In this document: one piece after another, positions 25,901-38,400 of the stretch
Numbering within the stretch: the first letter of the stretch is position 1
Layout of the letters: each line of letters begins with the position of its first letter
DNA from: Ancylostoma caninum
Taxonomy: Eukaryota; Nematoda; Chromadorea; Rhabditida; Ancylostomatidae
Direction: 5' to 3'
NCBI GenBank assembly: GCA_037903475.1
Contig: JBAJFG010000368.1
Span: 248,001 to 312,000, forward strand
Length of the DNA: 64,000 bases
The notes under the pieces: model-generated
Seen by the model: the letters and a program-made list of their open reading frames with translations, nothing else
What the model was told of the DNA's origin: nothing
The model's database searches: none
Position numbers and translations under genes: made by a program

Positions 25901-27230
25901 GTCTAGGTTCACGGGCAAATACCAGCCGAGCTTCGCGTAGATTGAGCCTTCTTATACAGAAATCTCATTTGAATTCCGAGTTCACTCTAAGTAAATCTGG
26001 TATTTTTAGCTCTCCGGATAAATTGCGCTCGATATGCTCCCGCATTTCTCATCCTTTTCCTGGAATTCAAGCGGGAAACACCGGTGTGAAATCTCTGGAG
26101 CATTCCGAGTTGGATATCAAGCCCTTTCAGTACTGATGACTAGCGTTAGAAATGACAGCAGGAAAAAGTACTAGACACCCCCCAATTTTTCTACTAGCCA
26201 CGTCGTGTTCTTCCAGTCATTTTCATTCAACCGCGTCATCAACTTCCCAGTTTACCTATTTGCTGCAACGATCTGAGCAAAACTCCGGGGGTAAAGACCT
26301 CTGGGCGATGATTGCCTCCCCTTCAGGTCGAGGATTTCATGTGAGCGAAACTGACTAGCTTGTCGTGGAGGTAGTTAGTAATCCATAGGAAAATGCAGGA
26401 AACCTGATTTGTTTTACCACAATGAAAAGCTTCATCCAGTTATGATGGAAAATATTCCTGCTGACGAATTGTAGCGCTTCTACATAAAATACATTAAAAC
26501 CATAGTATTAGTTGTGCAAAAAAAACCTCTTAGCCAATGGTTCTTACGCAGCTCTAGCTCTATATTTCTGTGATTCATGACCACGGACAGTCTCGCTCCA
26601 TCAGCGAACCATTTTATGAGAGAATGAGCCCCACAGAGTGCTAAAGTGCCCGTTGCGCAGAACTTTTCTGTAGTATGTGCGCAAGATTCATTAGTCGTAT
26701 TTCAATGTCTTCCCCGCAATTACAGAACAACATTTCTAGCTGTCGTCGCGTTTGACATTTTTGACTCCGCATTGCAGTCCGTTCGGTTTGCGGTCATTTT
26801 CCGTGTTTGTGTTGCTGTTTTGTAGGTATTCTGTTGTCTACTAGATTATATTGCTCAATAATTCGCATAATCCTCTTGTTTTCGTGTGCTGCAAGTGCGT
26901 TATTTTCTAGTTTCGACAAGTTCGTGAAGTTGTCAACATTTTTTCTCGTTTGTGCTGTTTTTCCCTCTCGTTCTGCTCTTACTCTTTTTTTAATTCTTCC
27001 TCCTTCTTTGTTGCGCTTCGGAGATTTTCGATATCTTGTGTTATGGTTCGTTTTCCGCATTAATGGTCGCCTATTGCAGCATGAAATACGGCAATCCAGA
27101 GCACTACGCGACGACCTAAGCAAACACGTTTTTTGAATCATTGAATTATGGATAAGGCGAAGAAGAAGTAGGCGAAGCACTTTTATTTAGTAGGAAGATG
27201 GGAGCAGGTGTGTTATATGATACTTTTCAG
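22960..27230. other. Gene-poor interval upstream of tomosyn exons; promoter and first exon expected here or further left
   Basis: The first recognised tomosyn exon opens at 27231 in phase 2, so an upstream exon ending in two bases of an arginine-type codon must exist. I could not identify it. Open frames at 23625-24059, 24571-24908 and 26794-27180 have no recognisable motif. A C tract lies near 25451-25461. Confidence 0.35.
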
Positions 27231-30200
27231 ATTTGCATCGGCAATTGATGGTTTGCGATCGCTTCATAATCGAATAGATGTGGCGGTAGATGAAAGAATT
27301 CAACCTGAACATTGCTGCTTCGAGAAGGTATTTGGTTGTTTGATACTTTCCACTAATCTGCGTTTCCTTTCACTCTAATATTTTCGTTAGTTCTCCTTTT
27401 GATCCGCATCTATCTGAAGGTTGAAAAAAAAACTTTCAATTCAGTGCTGAACTGTACTAAGATGTACGAGCATTAATAAGTCTTTCGTATTTTTTTAATC
27501 ACCCTTCTTTCCCTATCTGATTTCTATTGTGTGTTACCGATCGTAGCGTCTTCGTAGTGGCTGCTTTGAAAACGTTACGATGTTGAGCGCTGATGTCCTT
27601 TGCGCAGCTTTATCTCATGTGTTGGAGCCATATAAAATCATATCGCTTTATGAATATGAGATTGGAATAGGACACACTCATAAAACTCATACAAAAATTA
27701 ATGTCGCTGTTGGATCCTCCAACCATAATTTTGCGGTCCTACATGTGTTAATGCATCATGCATATGGATTGGAATCCAGCTTGAAATCATAGCTATCATA
27801 GCTGCCGTTTACACATCAATATGTTGGATATGATGGTGAAGTATGCCATTCAAATTTTACGACATTGGACATCTATTCCGTGCAAGTTTTCCTCTGGTCT
27901 TAGCTGCAGAATAAAAACGCACATCATATCAGATGTGGAAAAGTAGAACCAGAGCCTTTACCCATCTTCACTTTCACGCGGGGATAGGGTAAATCTTTGA
28001 TTATTGCAGGTTTTTTTTCGATGCCTTCCTTATTTGTGACGGCATCTAAAGGAACCTTATATGGCGTTTTCAATTCTTTGGAAGGAAATCGATTTTCCAG
28101 AGTGGCAACACGATTGGGCAAATTATACATCATTCAGCAGCAAATTTGATATAGATTTGAATAGACATCAGAAATTGGAGAGTGGTATCATTATAAAATC
28201 GCAGACTGACTTCAGCTGCCCTGATCGGTGCGTAGTGCATAAAAACCGTGTCAGCTGTGATATTTGGAACCGTGAACAGAGCAGACAGTGGAAAGGCAAC
28301 TAATTTGCTACTGCATTTGTTGTGGCTGTACAAAATTTCCGAACGTTATTGTGTTCCGTGACTTAATTAGGAACGAACCCCATTATATATGTTTTTCCTG
28401 GACATCTTAGAAAAACGAGAGTGGATAAGTTGATGAGTTTTTTTTTCTGTGTTGGTGCTTTTCGTCTTCGTGTTCAGTGAAATAGAAACCTTAGCAGACG
28501 TACTTTTACCTTTTTCCTTCCAACTCTTCGTCGTCGCTTGATCATTGCTCTTTTGCTTTCTCTTTCTGTTCGGCCTATGCATCATAGTTTTTTTAAAGGT
28601 TTCTTCACAATCTTTTGCATCTCTTTTGATGGTAGTGGCTCTGCCTTTATCGGTTTCTTGCCACTAACGGAAAATTTTTATGGGGGGGGGGGTAGTAGGC
28701 ATCTGGGTATTGGTGTGAAAACAATTGGGTGACAGATCATTCATTCAAGTGTTGCAAGGGGATCCTACAAATGTTATGTGAGGTCCTTCTACTCGTACTC
28801 GTTTAGTGAGGAATGAAGAGCTGTAACTACAGGGTGACAACAAAGTCTTTGGCCAAAGCATTTATAGCAATTATTTCTTGCGCTTTGTCAGGAAACCGAT
28901 GAGTTTGTATCCGCATTGACAATCCAAATTTCTCGAACACAAATGCAAAATTTCATAATCCATAGCTCTATTTGAACCTTATATGATGTGCAAACATGAA
29001 ACTAGGTAGAGATGGAAATGGCCGCAAGTAGAGTCTCGGTGACATCTTTTCCAAGAACTTCTTTTAATTGGCTCTTCAAATCACCAGTTTTCTGCCCACT
29101 ATTGAAGAAGGTATAAGCTCTCTGCCCTAGGGAGATCCGTATGTAAGCTAGTTTTATTGACCGGAAATGATCAATAGATTGTCACCACCACTTTTTCCTA
29201 CTAGAATGCAGAAAACAAAGGGAAAAATTGGGCAGAGCGAAACCCGGAGAGGTATATTATTTCTTAGGCTTAAGCACATCTGACGGAAATAGGTGGGCTT
29301 TTGACAAAGGTTTTCCATCAAGTTTCAAAAGAAAACGCAACAGCAGTTTGGTTCAGACCCTTCAGTCTCTGATTTCACCAGAACATCATATTTGTTTAAT
29401 AATTATCATGCTCCCCGAAACGGAGACATCTGAATTTCTGAATTGTAGTCCCTGAAGCACAGAAGTTGAGCTAATTTTCGTTCAAACACCAGCTTCCCTA
29501 GCATAGACCTAACAAGAAAACAGGGTCATAAAATCTCGACCAACTTGCGGCCCTCGAGCGCTGCAGTAGCCAACGGTTTTGTCAACTCTACGGAGAAGCC
29601 AGAAGAGGTATCCGAAATCCAAAAGCGGATTCTTAAAGCGCATGAATTCTACATAGCCTAGATAAATTTCCAGACTGCTAGCCCATCTGATCCCAGTCTT
29701 ACAATTTATTATATTTGGCCAAAGACTTTGTTGTCACCCTGTAACCTTGTTACCTTTCCTTTGCATTTTTCTCTACATTTATTACGTCTGGTGCGCTCAG
29801 GCTGACATTATGAACGCCAGATGCCTTTCGGCCTCTATGGGAGACTTATTTCCTGTAACTTAGACTGAGCATACTTTCTACCCGGAGTGCACCAAAACAG
29901 CATCAATACGCGGACCTTTTCCACATATTTGTGTTGACTGCTGGAACCAATATTGTCCTGCCACACATAAACATCTTATTCCTCTGAAACATTGGTTTCA
30001 AGTTCACGAGCTTTACGACTTCCATTTTTCATTGTTTCGCTAAAGAACGAGACACCAGAGTAGCGAAACGTTACTCTTCACATTAAATTGTGTCAAGCGT
30101 TTTAGAGCTCGCCACAGAATTGCAGCTTTATGGCGCCAAACCAATACATCGTCTAATCATTCTTTTTTTCTATTCTAAAGCCAGGCGTTTCAGATTTTTT

Positions 30201-32412
30201 TCACCGAATGCATCATACAATGTGCTCAAAACGAGAATATTCGTAAATGCCCCATTCCGAGCGCTCACATATGTTATTGGGCTCCTTTGCTATTCTTTGA
30301 GCGCCGTTTAGCATCCCAACAAACAGCTGAAGTCTGTAGGAAATGACTGCTTTTCCCCTTTGTTGTATGAAGCGGTGAGTGACCCTTTTGAGTGGTCATA
30401 TGAGCGATTCGCGATGAATAGCAGAGTGTACGACGTCGAAATATCAACATCTTAACTTGAAAACTGACTAATGAGACGCGGCTAAGGTGTTTTCTTGCTT
30501 AGACTTCTGCTCCACGAATGTAACTTGCAATTCCACCATTCATTTGGTCAATTTTTCTGCGAAAAATTCAGTTTCTTGTTATTACCTAAAGCGAACTTCA
30601 TCATCTGTCCTCGCTTACCCAGTTTTCACTACTAAAAGCGGTGGAGCGGCTGGTGCCCTGAATTGAACAAATACGCAACCCCCCCCTCGCACTTTTATGT
30701 CAAAAATCGAAAAGGCACTCTCACAGCAGAGCCTTGTTTGTTACTGTTCGGCGAATTTATCGATATCGGCATAACCGAATGAATCTTTATGGATGGATTA
30801 ATAAATGCTTACCATATATCTATGTTCGATACCTGCTTTATCCTGAAAACGTTTATTTTGCAAGGTGAGTCGGTAAGCCATCTTCCGCTTAATAAATTGC
30901 ACATGCGATCGATTGCGGAAACGCAGTGGAAGATGTTTTCCTGACTTGCAGTAAGAGAGGTTTGGAAGGCTCGTGAAGTTAATGAAACTTCTGGGATTGT
31001 TGTAGATGGGTGTTTAATTTGAGCGTTTTTCAGATAGTCCGACATGGCTTCCCGGACGATGCACGATGCCTGGCTTACGATCCGGTGCAACGCCTGCTGG
31101 CGATTGGGACTGGACATGGATTAGTTAGAATTATAGGTGCGCATTCTGCTTTGTTTCGAGATTTTTTTTCACATTCCATTGTATCAGACTATGGCATCCA
31201 GTGGACATGTATTTTTACATAAGCAACTGCATTTCTGAATACCTAGGCAGGCAATGAAATCTTGTGAATTCATTTGGAATACTGAGCCTCAGTACTGAAA
31301 CTTCACATTCGTTGTGTTTACGCTTAGAAATAGTGCCAAGATAACCACGAATTCTCAACATATTCAATGCCGTGATATCATCCTTCGATATACCTGCGTG
31401 CTATCCAGCTTTTCCTATCTTCAAGATTATATGTATTGTTCAGGTGACGTAGGAGTAGACTACTTGTTACGGCATGAATCGGATCATCCAGTTAACCATA
31501 TACAGTTTCTCATTAATGAGGTGTGTTCTTGGCTTCGGCAATTTTCTACACTGAGTCTAACAAGATTTTAGGGTGGATTGATTACGGCTTGTGGAAATGA
31601 CATCATTCACTTATGGAATTACCGACAAAAAACGCCGGAGGTAATGGATCTTCAAGCCTGAATTAATGAGGTTATCTTCTTCATTTTGTTTCAGATTGTA
31701 CACAGTTTACAACTGAATAAGGAGTCGGTGACTTGCATCAACCTACCTATGGGAAGCAAGTGGTTGTATGTTGGTACGGACAAGGTAGGTAATATGGGTG
31801 TGGAGTGTTACTACATAGAGTTACTACGTGCTAATTGTATTTAATAGTTTTCTTAGAACTCTTTCTTCCTTGTGTTTTTCCGGACCTTATATATTATATT
31901 TATGGTGCTATAGTTTGAGCCGGACGGTTTCCCCAACGCTTGGCCTCCTCCACATCGTTATTTCTAACAAGATCACATGCTAGACAGCATAACTGCGTGT
32001 CATGGTCGAAAGTTGTCTTTACTCACCTCAAACAAGGCGACCTTTGTTGTTAGAGATAAGGGCACTTAATATTAGCTGCGTGCGTCAATCACTCGCCAGA
32101 CGAACGCATCCGTTTGCGAAGAATTTTCTATGAAGATCGGTCAACGAGTGACGTACATCGGCAATAGAAAGGATACACGGCCGCTGCGAAGTCGTGAACG
32201 CTTGCGTCTGAGCTGCGCCATCGTGTAGATACACCCACCTATATGGTATAAATTGTCCTAGAACGATATGAAGGAGTGTAAGCGCTGCGGAGGTCCGTAC
32301 TACTCAGGCTACAGCCTTATATATTCTTATTTTAGGGCAACGTTTATTTCGTGTCCGTTGGTACGTTCCAGTTGAGTCCATACATTATCAACTGGAATAA
32401 AGCTATTGATCT
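27231..32412 (+). CDS. tom-1: Tomosyn exons 1-6: N-terminus and first propeller blades
   Basis: Exons: 27231-27327, 31034-31136, 31444-31520, 31572-31640, 31695-31784 and 32336-32412. The first encodes FASAIDGLRS and ERIQPEHCCFEK, equivalent to the tomosyn block before the conserved RHGFP. The next exons carry DPVQRLLAIGTGHGLVRI (a WD40 blade), LLRHESDHPVNHIQFLINE, ACGNDIIHLWNYRQKTPE, SKWLYVGTDKGNVYFVS and PYIINWNKAIDL, all in the order seen in animal tomosyns. Intron one (27328-31033) contains a 912-bp TA-flanked element. Confidence 0.92.
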
Positions 32413-35400
32413 GTGAGTTTCAATTCTCTGTCAATCTTCTGTATATAAGAGAAGTCAAAGTTAGTATGTTAGTATGTGTGTTTGTGTGCATGTATGAAAT
32501 GAATAGAAATCGCGGAGGGTGAGCCGGTAATTTTACATGCACATGCTTCGCGGTCCGGCGGAGGTTACAGGCTGCTTTTCGCCAGAAAATATCGACTGAC
32601 TTATCGTTTATATTGATTTTTCGCTATTTTTATGCAGGAGTCGATGAGGACAAGTCTAATGGGGTTCTTCGACACGCTGAACACGAATATTGTAACCGTT
32701 TTGCGCAAAATGTTGATTTGTCGATTTTATTGATTTTTCGCTTTTCTACCCCACGGGGCTGTGAAGACATGTCTGCTGTGGGTTTCTCAATGCGCTAAAT
32801 ATGAATATGATAATCATGAATATGATAATCGAGATAAATCGATATGCAGACTTTTCTCTTACAGGTCGGTGGAAAAGATCACTTGACCGTCATACGCTGA
32901 TCACCATAATTATGGGAATTTTAATGGATTTATTGGCACTAGCAATTGGTCTCAGCAGTATAAGATAGCCGGGGTAGTAGAACACTCGAGCGAAGCCGGG
33001 TATGGCAGCTAGTTCGATAATAGCCCTAAGCGCTTGGTGAGTACGAGTTAGCGGGAAGCACTGTGATTTCGGTACTTGTAAACACATCTTATGTGTCAAA
33101 ATTTATAAAAATGAGCCATGCGATTTCATTTGCTAGCGTGCTTGAAACTGCTCTTAGATCATCTTCAAAGTTATACTTTAAGCCGACTTAATCGCTTTTG
33201 CTTTTTGGCAATCTTTGTGTTCGAGATTTTAGTTGTTAGAGACTTTGCGATTTCGTGGGATGTAGGACACATATCTGCTCGTGAGGTAGTTCGAAATACA
33301 GGGGGGGCCATAAGTTATTGTACAACGTTTGCTGGCCCATTTCTCCGCAGTAGTAAAATATTTTTTGCCGCACTAGGCACTGTTTAATAGAGCTGGATTT
33401 GCTCTATCTTTTGATCACAAAAACCTCCTGGATACTTCCAAGATAACGAAAAAAGTTTATCGGAAACATTCATTGCAGACTTTCGGTGCCGCAAAATGCA
33501 CTAACTCTGCCCGCAATTTCCGAGCAAAACAGCCACAAAAACAGTTTGATATTTTTAGAAAGAGCATTCTTTGCTCTTTAAGATGCATCTAAGCAGTACA
33601 CCCCACTTTAGAGATTTGGTGGATTTTTCGTAAAAAATTTCCACATCAACCCGCTTTTTTCAAAAACCTGTTCTAAGTCCAACTGCTCCAAAGCAAAACT
33701 CTCCCGGGAAACCGGGTTTTAACTGTAAGATACTTTGATCCCTGCTCTATTCGGCAGCGAAAAGAGCAGGATAATCCATGTGTTGCTGGTGGAGAAATAA
33801 ATGAGCAAACGTTGTACAATAACTTATGGCCCCCCCCCCCTGTATATAAAATTTCAACGGAAAAGGGGTGCCATTTTTCGTCTGAATGCGCAGGCAAGAA
33901 GTGTATTTGGTTCCGCCACCTGGGTAACATATGAGCGGGGTGTGTCCATGGCCTTCAGAAGTGAAAATTTTGTTGATGCTATTTTCGAGGATTCATTAAC
34001 CTTCTAACGTGAGCTTCTAAGAAGACTTCAATCCGTCTCTCCATAAAAGTGGCTAGCATTTAAAAGAACATTTACGATATATAGTTCAATGGGATATAAT
34101 TTTAGATGTGCTGTGAGAACTGTTTTGCATCTCGTCCAAGTCGTTTCTTCTTGTTTGTAATGTTAAATTTCAGAAGCTGTCGTGTACATCCTGGCCCTGT
34201 GAGGCAAATCGCTGCAAGTCCTACAGAGCCCACCAAGCTTCTCATTGCGTATGACAAGGGTGTCCTTGTCCAGTGGAATTTGGTAACTAAGGAAGTTGAT
34301 CGATTCCCGCTAGATCCACCTATAAAATGCTTCAGGTAATTAAATTTGCACTCCTTATTTTGAGTAGTGTTCAGGGCCAACCATTTCTTGGTGTTTTCAG
34401 CTGGCATTACGAAGGGAAATTGGTCATGACTGGAAATGTAGATGGTTCTATTTGTATATACAATATGAAGAGGACTGGTATGTTATCTCCTGCTAATGAA
34501 AAAAAAGTGATTTGGCTGAACTTACCTTTTTTGAAGGTGAACCACAACAAAAGACTTCTCCACATGGGCAAGGTCCTTGTCGACCGATAACGATAGTTGA
34601 CTGGAAACACAACAACGACGGCGATCAGTTGGTGGCATTTGCTGGAGGTTAGGGTTTTCACCTTTCTCGTAACATAGTTTGTTCATATGCGCTTCATCCA
34701 TATTTCAAAAATATTAACAGACCTCTTTCTGCTTCAGGCATGCCAACGGATGATGGTTTGCCTGTGCCAGCGCTGACATTTCTACGTGCGTCGAAGTCAG
34801 CCACCGTTCTCGAAATGGATCACCCTATATTATCTTTTGTCACTTTACCCCAGGTAAGTATGATATTAAGATCTGTACTACTTCGTCGTGAGTTCTCCTA
34901 ATTTAGGTTCCTTTCGTTTCCTGTCCTCAACAACCACATGCTTTAGCTGTTTTACTGAAAGGAGAACTGATGATGATTGATTTATTGACAACAGGGTAAG
35001 CAACGCTTGTGTTTTATAACTTCCCGACAATAACGTTATGCTTTACATTTGTAGATACCCTTGCATGGAGTCGCCTCATGCCATGGATTTGCACGAAGTA
35101 CCCATCACTTGCGTCGCATATTACTCAGATTGTCCAAGCGATCTCATCGGCGCATTAACTCTTGTAGGCTGCAAGCAAAGGAGGAAAGGCTACAGCGATA
35201 GGGTAATTTCCTCACTGAAATGTTACCGGACTGCTCAATCTCGCGTAATCAATGCAGCATCTTTCAAAGAACAATTGAATTCATGTGGAGATTTGCAGCC
35301 TTGGCCTGCGAGTGGTGGTATCGGAAGAGAATGCGCTGCCGGTCATCAGGAGCTGATTCTTACTGGGTATGTTTGGGACATTATTTGTTGTGATATTTCA

Positions 35401-38400
35401 GCAGAAAATGAGATAGCGAAGGCATGTGTGAAGCTGTTGCTTAAAGGCAGGGGTCCACCTCACATTCGTGGTTGAGATAATGCCAGATTCTACTTCTCCT
35501 CCACAAGCTGAATCCAGTGGTGTAGGTGAATTGTCTCAAAATAGTCTTTAAACCCGTCTTCCTGGACGGAGTCTGTAACAGATTGCTAACCCGAGTTGAC
35601 GTGTGAAGCCGTTGATCTTATTGATTGAACACGCCAGGACTCGTTGGTCACCGTGGCAGCCGTGGCAGGCAGGTATCACAGCAATCGGATTTTTGGAGCG
35701 ATCCGCCTCCGGGCTCCAAAAATGTAGCCATTTCGACCGCTTCAAAAATGGGGATTTTGTCACTTTTGAGTCTGTTGATGTACATTACTGGGATCAACAT
35801 GACCAGAAGGCCTAGGATATGTCTTTAACTCCAACAGCGGAATGAGGTGAGCCCCTGCCTTTAAGCTATTTATCCATTATGTTGGCCCACTTCATCCATG
35901 CTTGGAGTCTTACGATTTATGATCTAGATTCAGTTTGTCTGATTTCAAGAATTGTTTCAAGTGTGCCAGCACATATTATCTGAGCAAGTACTTCGCTGCG
36001 AGGTTTGAAGTTGAGTGTATGACTCGTATCCCCTAAATACTACTCAAGATTTGTGCTGAACTTCTAAATGTCGAGCAAAATTTTCTCTAGCACTCTTCTG
36101 AAATACTTTGCTTCTGGTCTCTATTTACGATGCGCAGCTCTTGTGCATACTATCGCTATTAGAATGCAAAAGGATTTCAGCGAGACCTATTCGTTGACAT
36201 TGATTTTAAAGGGATATTTATAGTGTCATGCTTTTCACGATAAGCATGTACACGAAGGTTGTGCAAGTGAGCTAACTCCTAAGAATTTTCATTCTGGCAT
36301 TCAGTGGGAAAAAAAATGACAGACTTGGTAGGAGCGTTCAACTGTTTGTACTCACTTTGTACCACACACTAAATTTTCTTCCCATCCTTCCTATTTTGCG
36401 GACGCTGAATTTATTAAAATATTAGGACCCATCTTCGGCGAAACTTCCATTTCTCCCTTGTGACCCTCAGGTTTATGTGTCAAACCCAGCGATTAAGCGA
36501 CCACATTTGATGCAATCCATTAATGCAAACCTTTGTTTATAGACACAAAGATGGTACAGTAAGGTTTTGGCAAGCTTCGGGAGAAAACCTCCAAATTCTC
36601 TATCGACTAAAGACAGCATCGCACTTTGAGCGCCTTGAGGAATTGGAAGGTTGTGAGAAGGTCTCTCATGCTGTCAAATCGATCGAACTATGCGTCGAAG
36701 TAAGTTGGTGAACCTGGAAAATTTGTTGTAGGCTCGGTCGGCGCCCTTTTTCCTACGTCACTTTTTTTAGTCCCGCCTTCTTCTTGTATCCGGTGTGTCA
36801 GGCCAAGTCACATTATTCCGGTTTACGAAATCTGAGAGCATGAACACTATTGCGGTGAGTCAGTTCTCATTTCTCTAATTTCCAGTATTGCTCAGAAGAG
36901 AGTGAGCACACCATCCAAATGCTGAGAATTAATGCACCCAATGTGCATATGTGTGAAGGGGGTTCTCTTCGGGAATTGAAGGTATAGTACTATAGAGGTA
37001 GTGCTCTTTGAGGACTTTGAGATTATTCCGCCATAGAGGAGGGAGGACTGACCCACATGGTGGATTATTGAAGGTTTTCCCTGTATTCCTTCGCATATGT
37101 TCATATCTCATAGCGTGTAGGTTCTCAACGAATAATTTTTGTTAACCACGTCTTTGGCCATCATTACTCAAAAATGTCCCCACGTTCACTGCATTATCTT
37201 CTCCTATTTTCACAACCACTAGAACTGGCTTCCATCAGATAGTTTAGGGGACGAAGATCCTACGTGCATTATTTTCTAGCTTCCTCCGAAGGATTTAGGT
37301 CTGACGGACCAGTCAAAAATGTGACGAATCGAATTATAGAGATGCAACGGCGGCAAAGAAAAACTTAGTGGCAAAAAAAAGAAAAACGCTATGACAACAT
37401 AGTGTTCACCATGACATTCTTGTGACATTCGAAGTTGTTTGTGAGTCGCGGCCCATCCTCTTCTTGTTAGAGCTGGGTGATGAACAAGACATAAAGATAA
37501 TGAATGTTGCAGCTTTTTTGGGTGTTCTGGATGTTTCTTTAGAAACTAGAGTATGGTCTCAGCGCCATTCAGTGTTATAGATTAATTTTCGCGTAGAGTG
37601 GGAGTGCGTAATAGCTCCATGTGGAACAACGGAGACAAAGTCATAAATTACTTGATTACTCGAAGGGAAGAAGTGCTCAACTTCAATAAGGGATATGACA
37701 AGCTTTTGAAAATCTAGGTAGAAACATTTTTAGTGAAGTACTACTTTTTGTATTTGGGAATCGTACAAAATTGTACAAATAAGTGCTATAAGTTGTCCAA
37801 CTTTACTCTTTTATGTTGCCTCTAGAATTTCAGGTTGTTCAAATACCACTATTAGGAGCCTCTTCCTCCAATAGTGCTGGTGAAGAGCGCGCGCCGCCTC
37901 CGCCCATTCCTAAAGAAATTCGACGACAAAAGAAGGTATGTTTCAAGTGCAGTACATTTGCAGGTGCAACATATGGAATGATCGCTTTAGCTTTCTCATA
38001 TTTTGCGTGCTGCATTATTGAATTGTTTGTGGTGTTGCTTACTTTGACGCTGTTTGAAGTTAAGTCACTTTCCAGCCACTTCTTCATCATCTCGGAAGCC
38101 ACCGCTTCTCGCTGTCCTTGTCCTTTTCACCGTCACGCCCTTTTCTCGAGTTATCGTCTCGAAAATTTCATCCATTTTTTGCCTGCCCCTTTGTTCATTT
38201 TCCTGTTATGTCATATTTTCCTCGTAGACTGTCAGTGCTTGCTTACTTGGGCATGATGGTAGGGGTGATAGAGTACGTATTATTGTATCTTGCAGGTCAT
38301 CAGTAGGGATTCCACCCACAGTCCGGATACTAGCGACGCTTCGGGTGATGAGATGCAAATAGTACCTTTCAAAGTACGTGGTGCACCAGTGAAACGAGCA

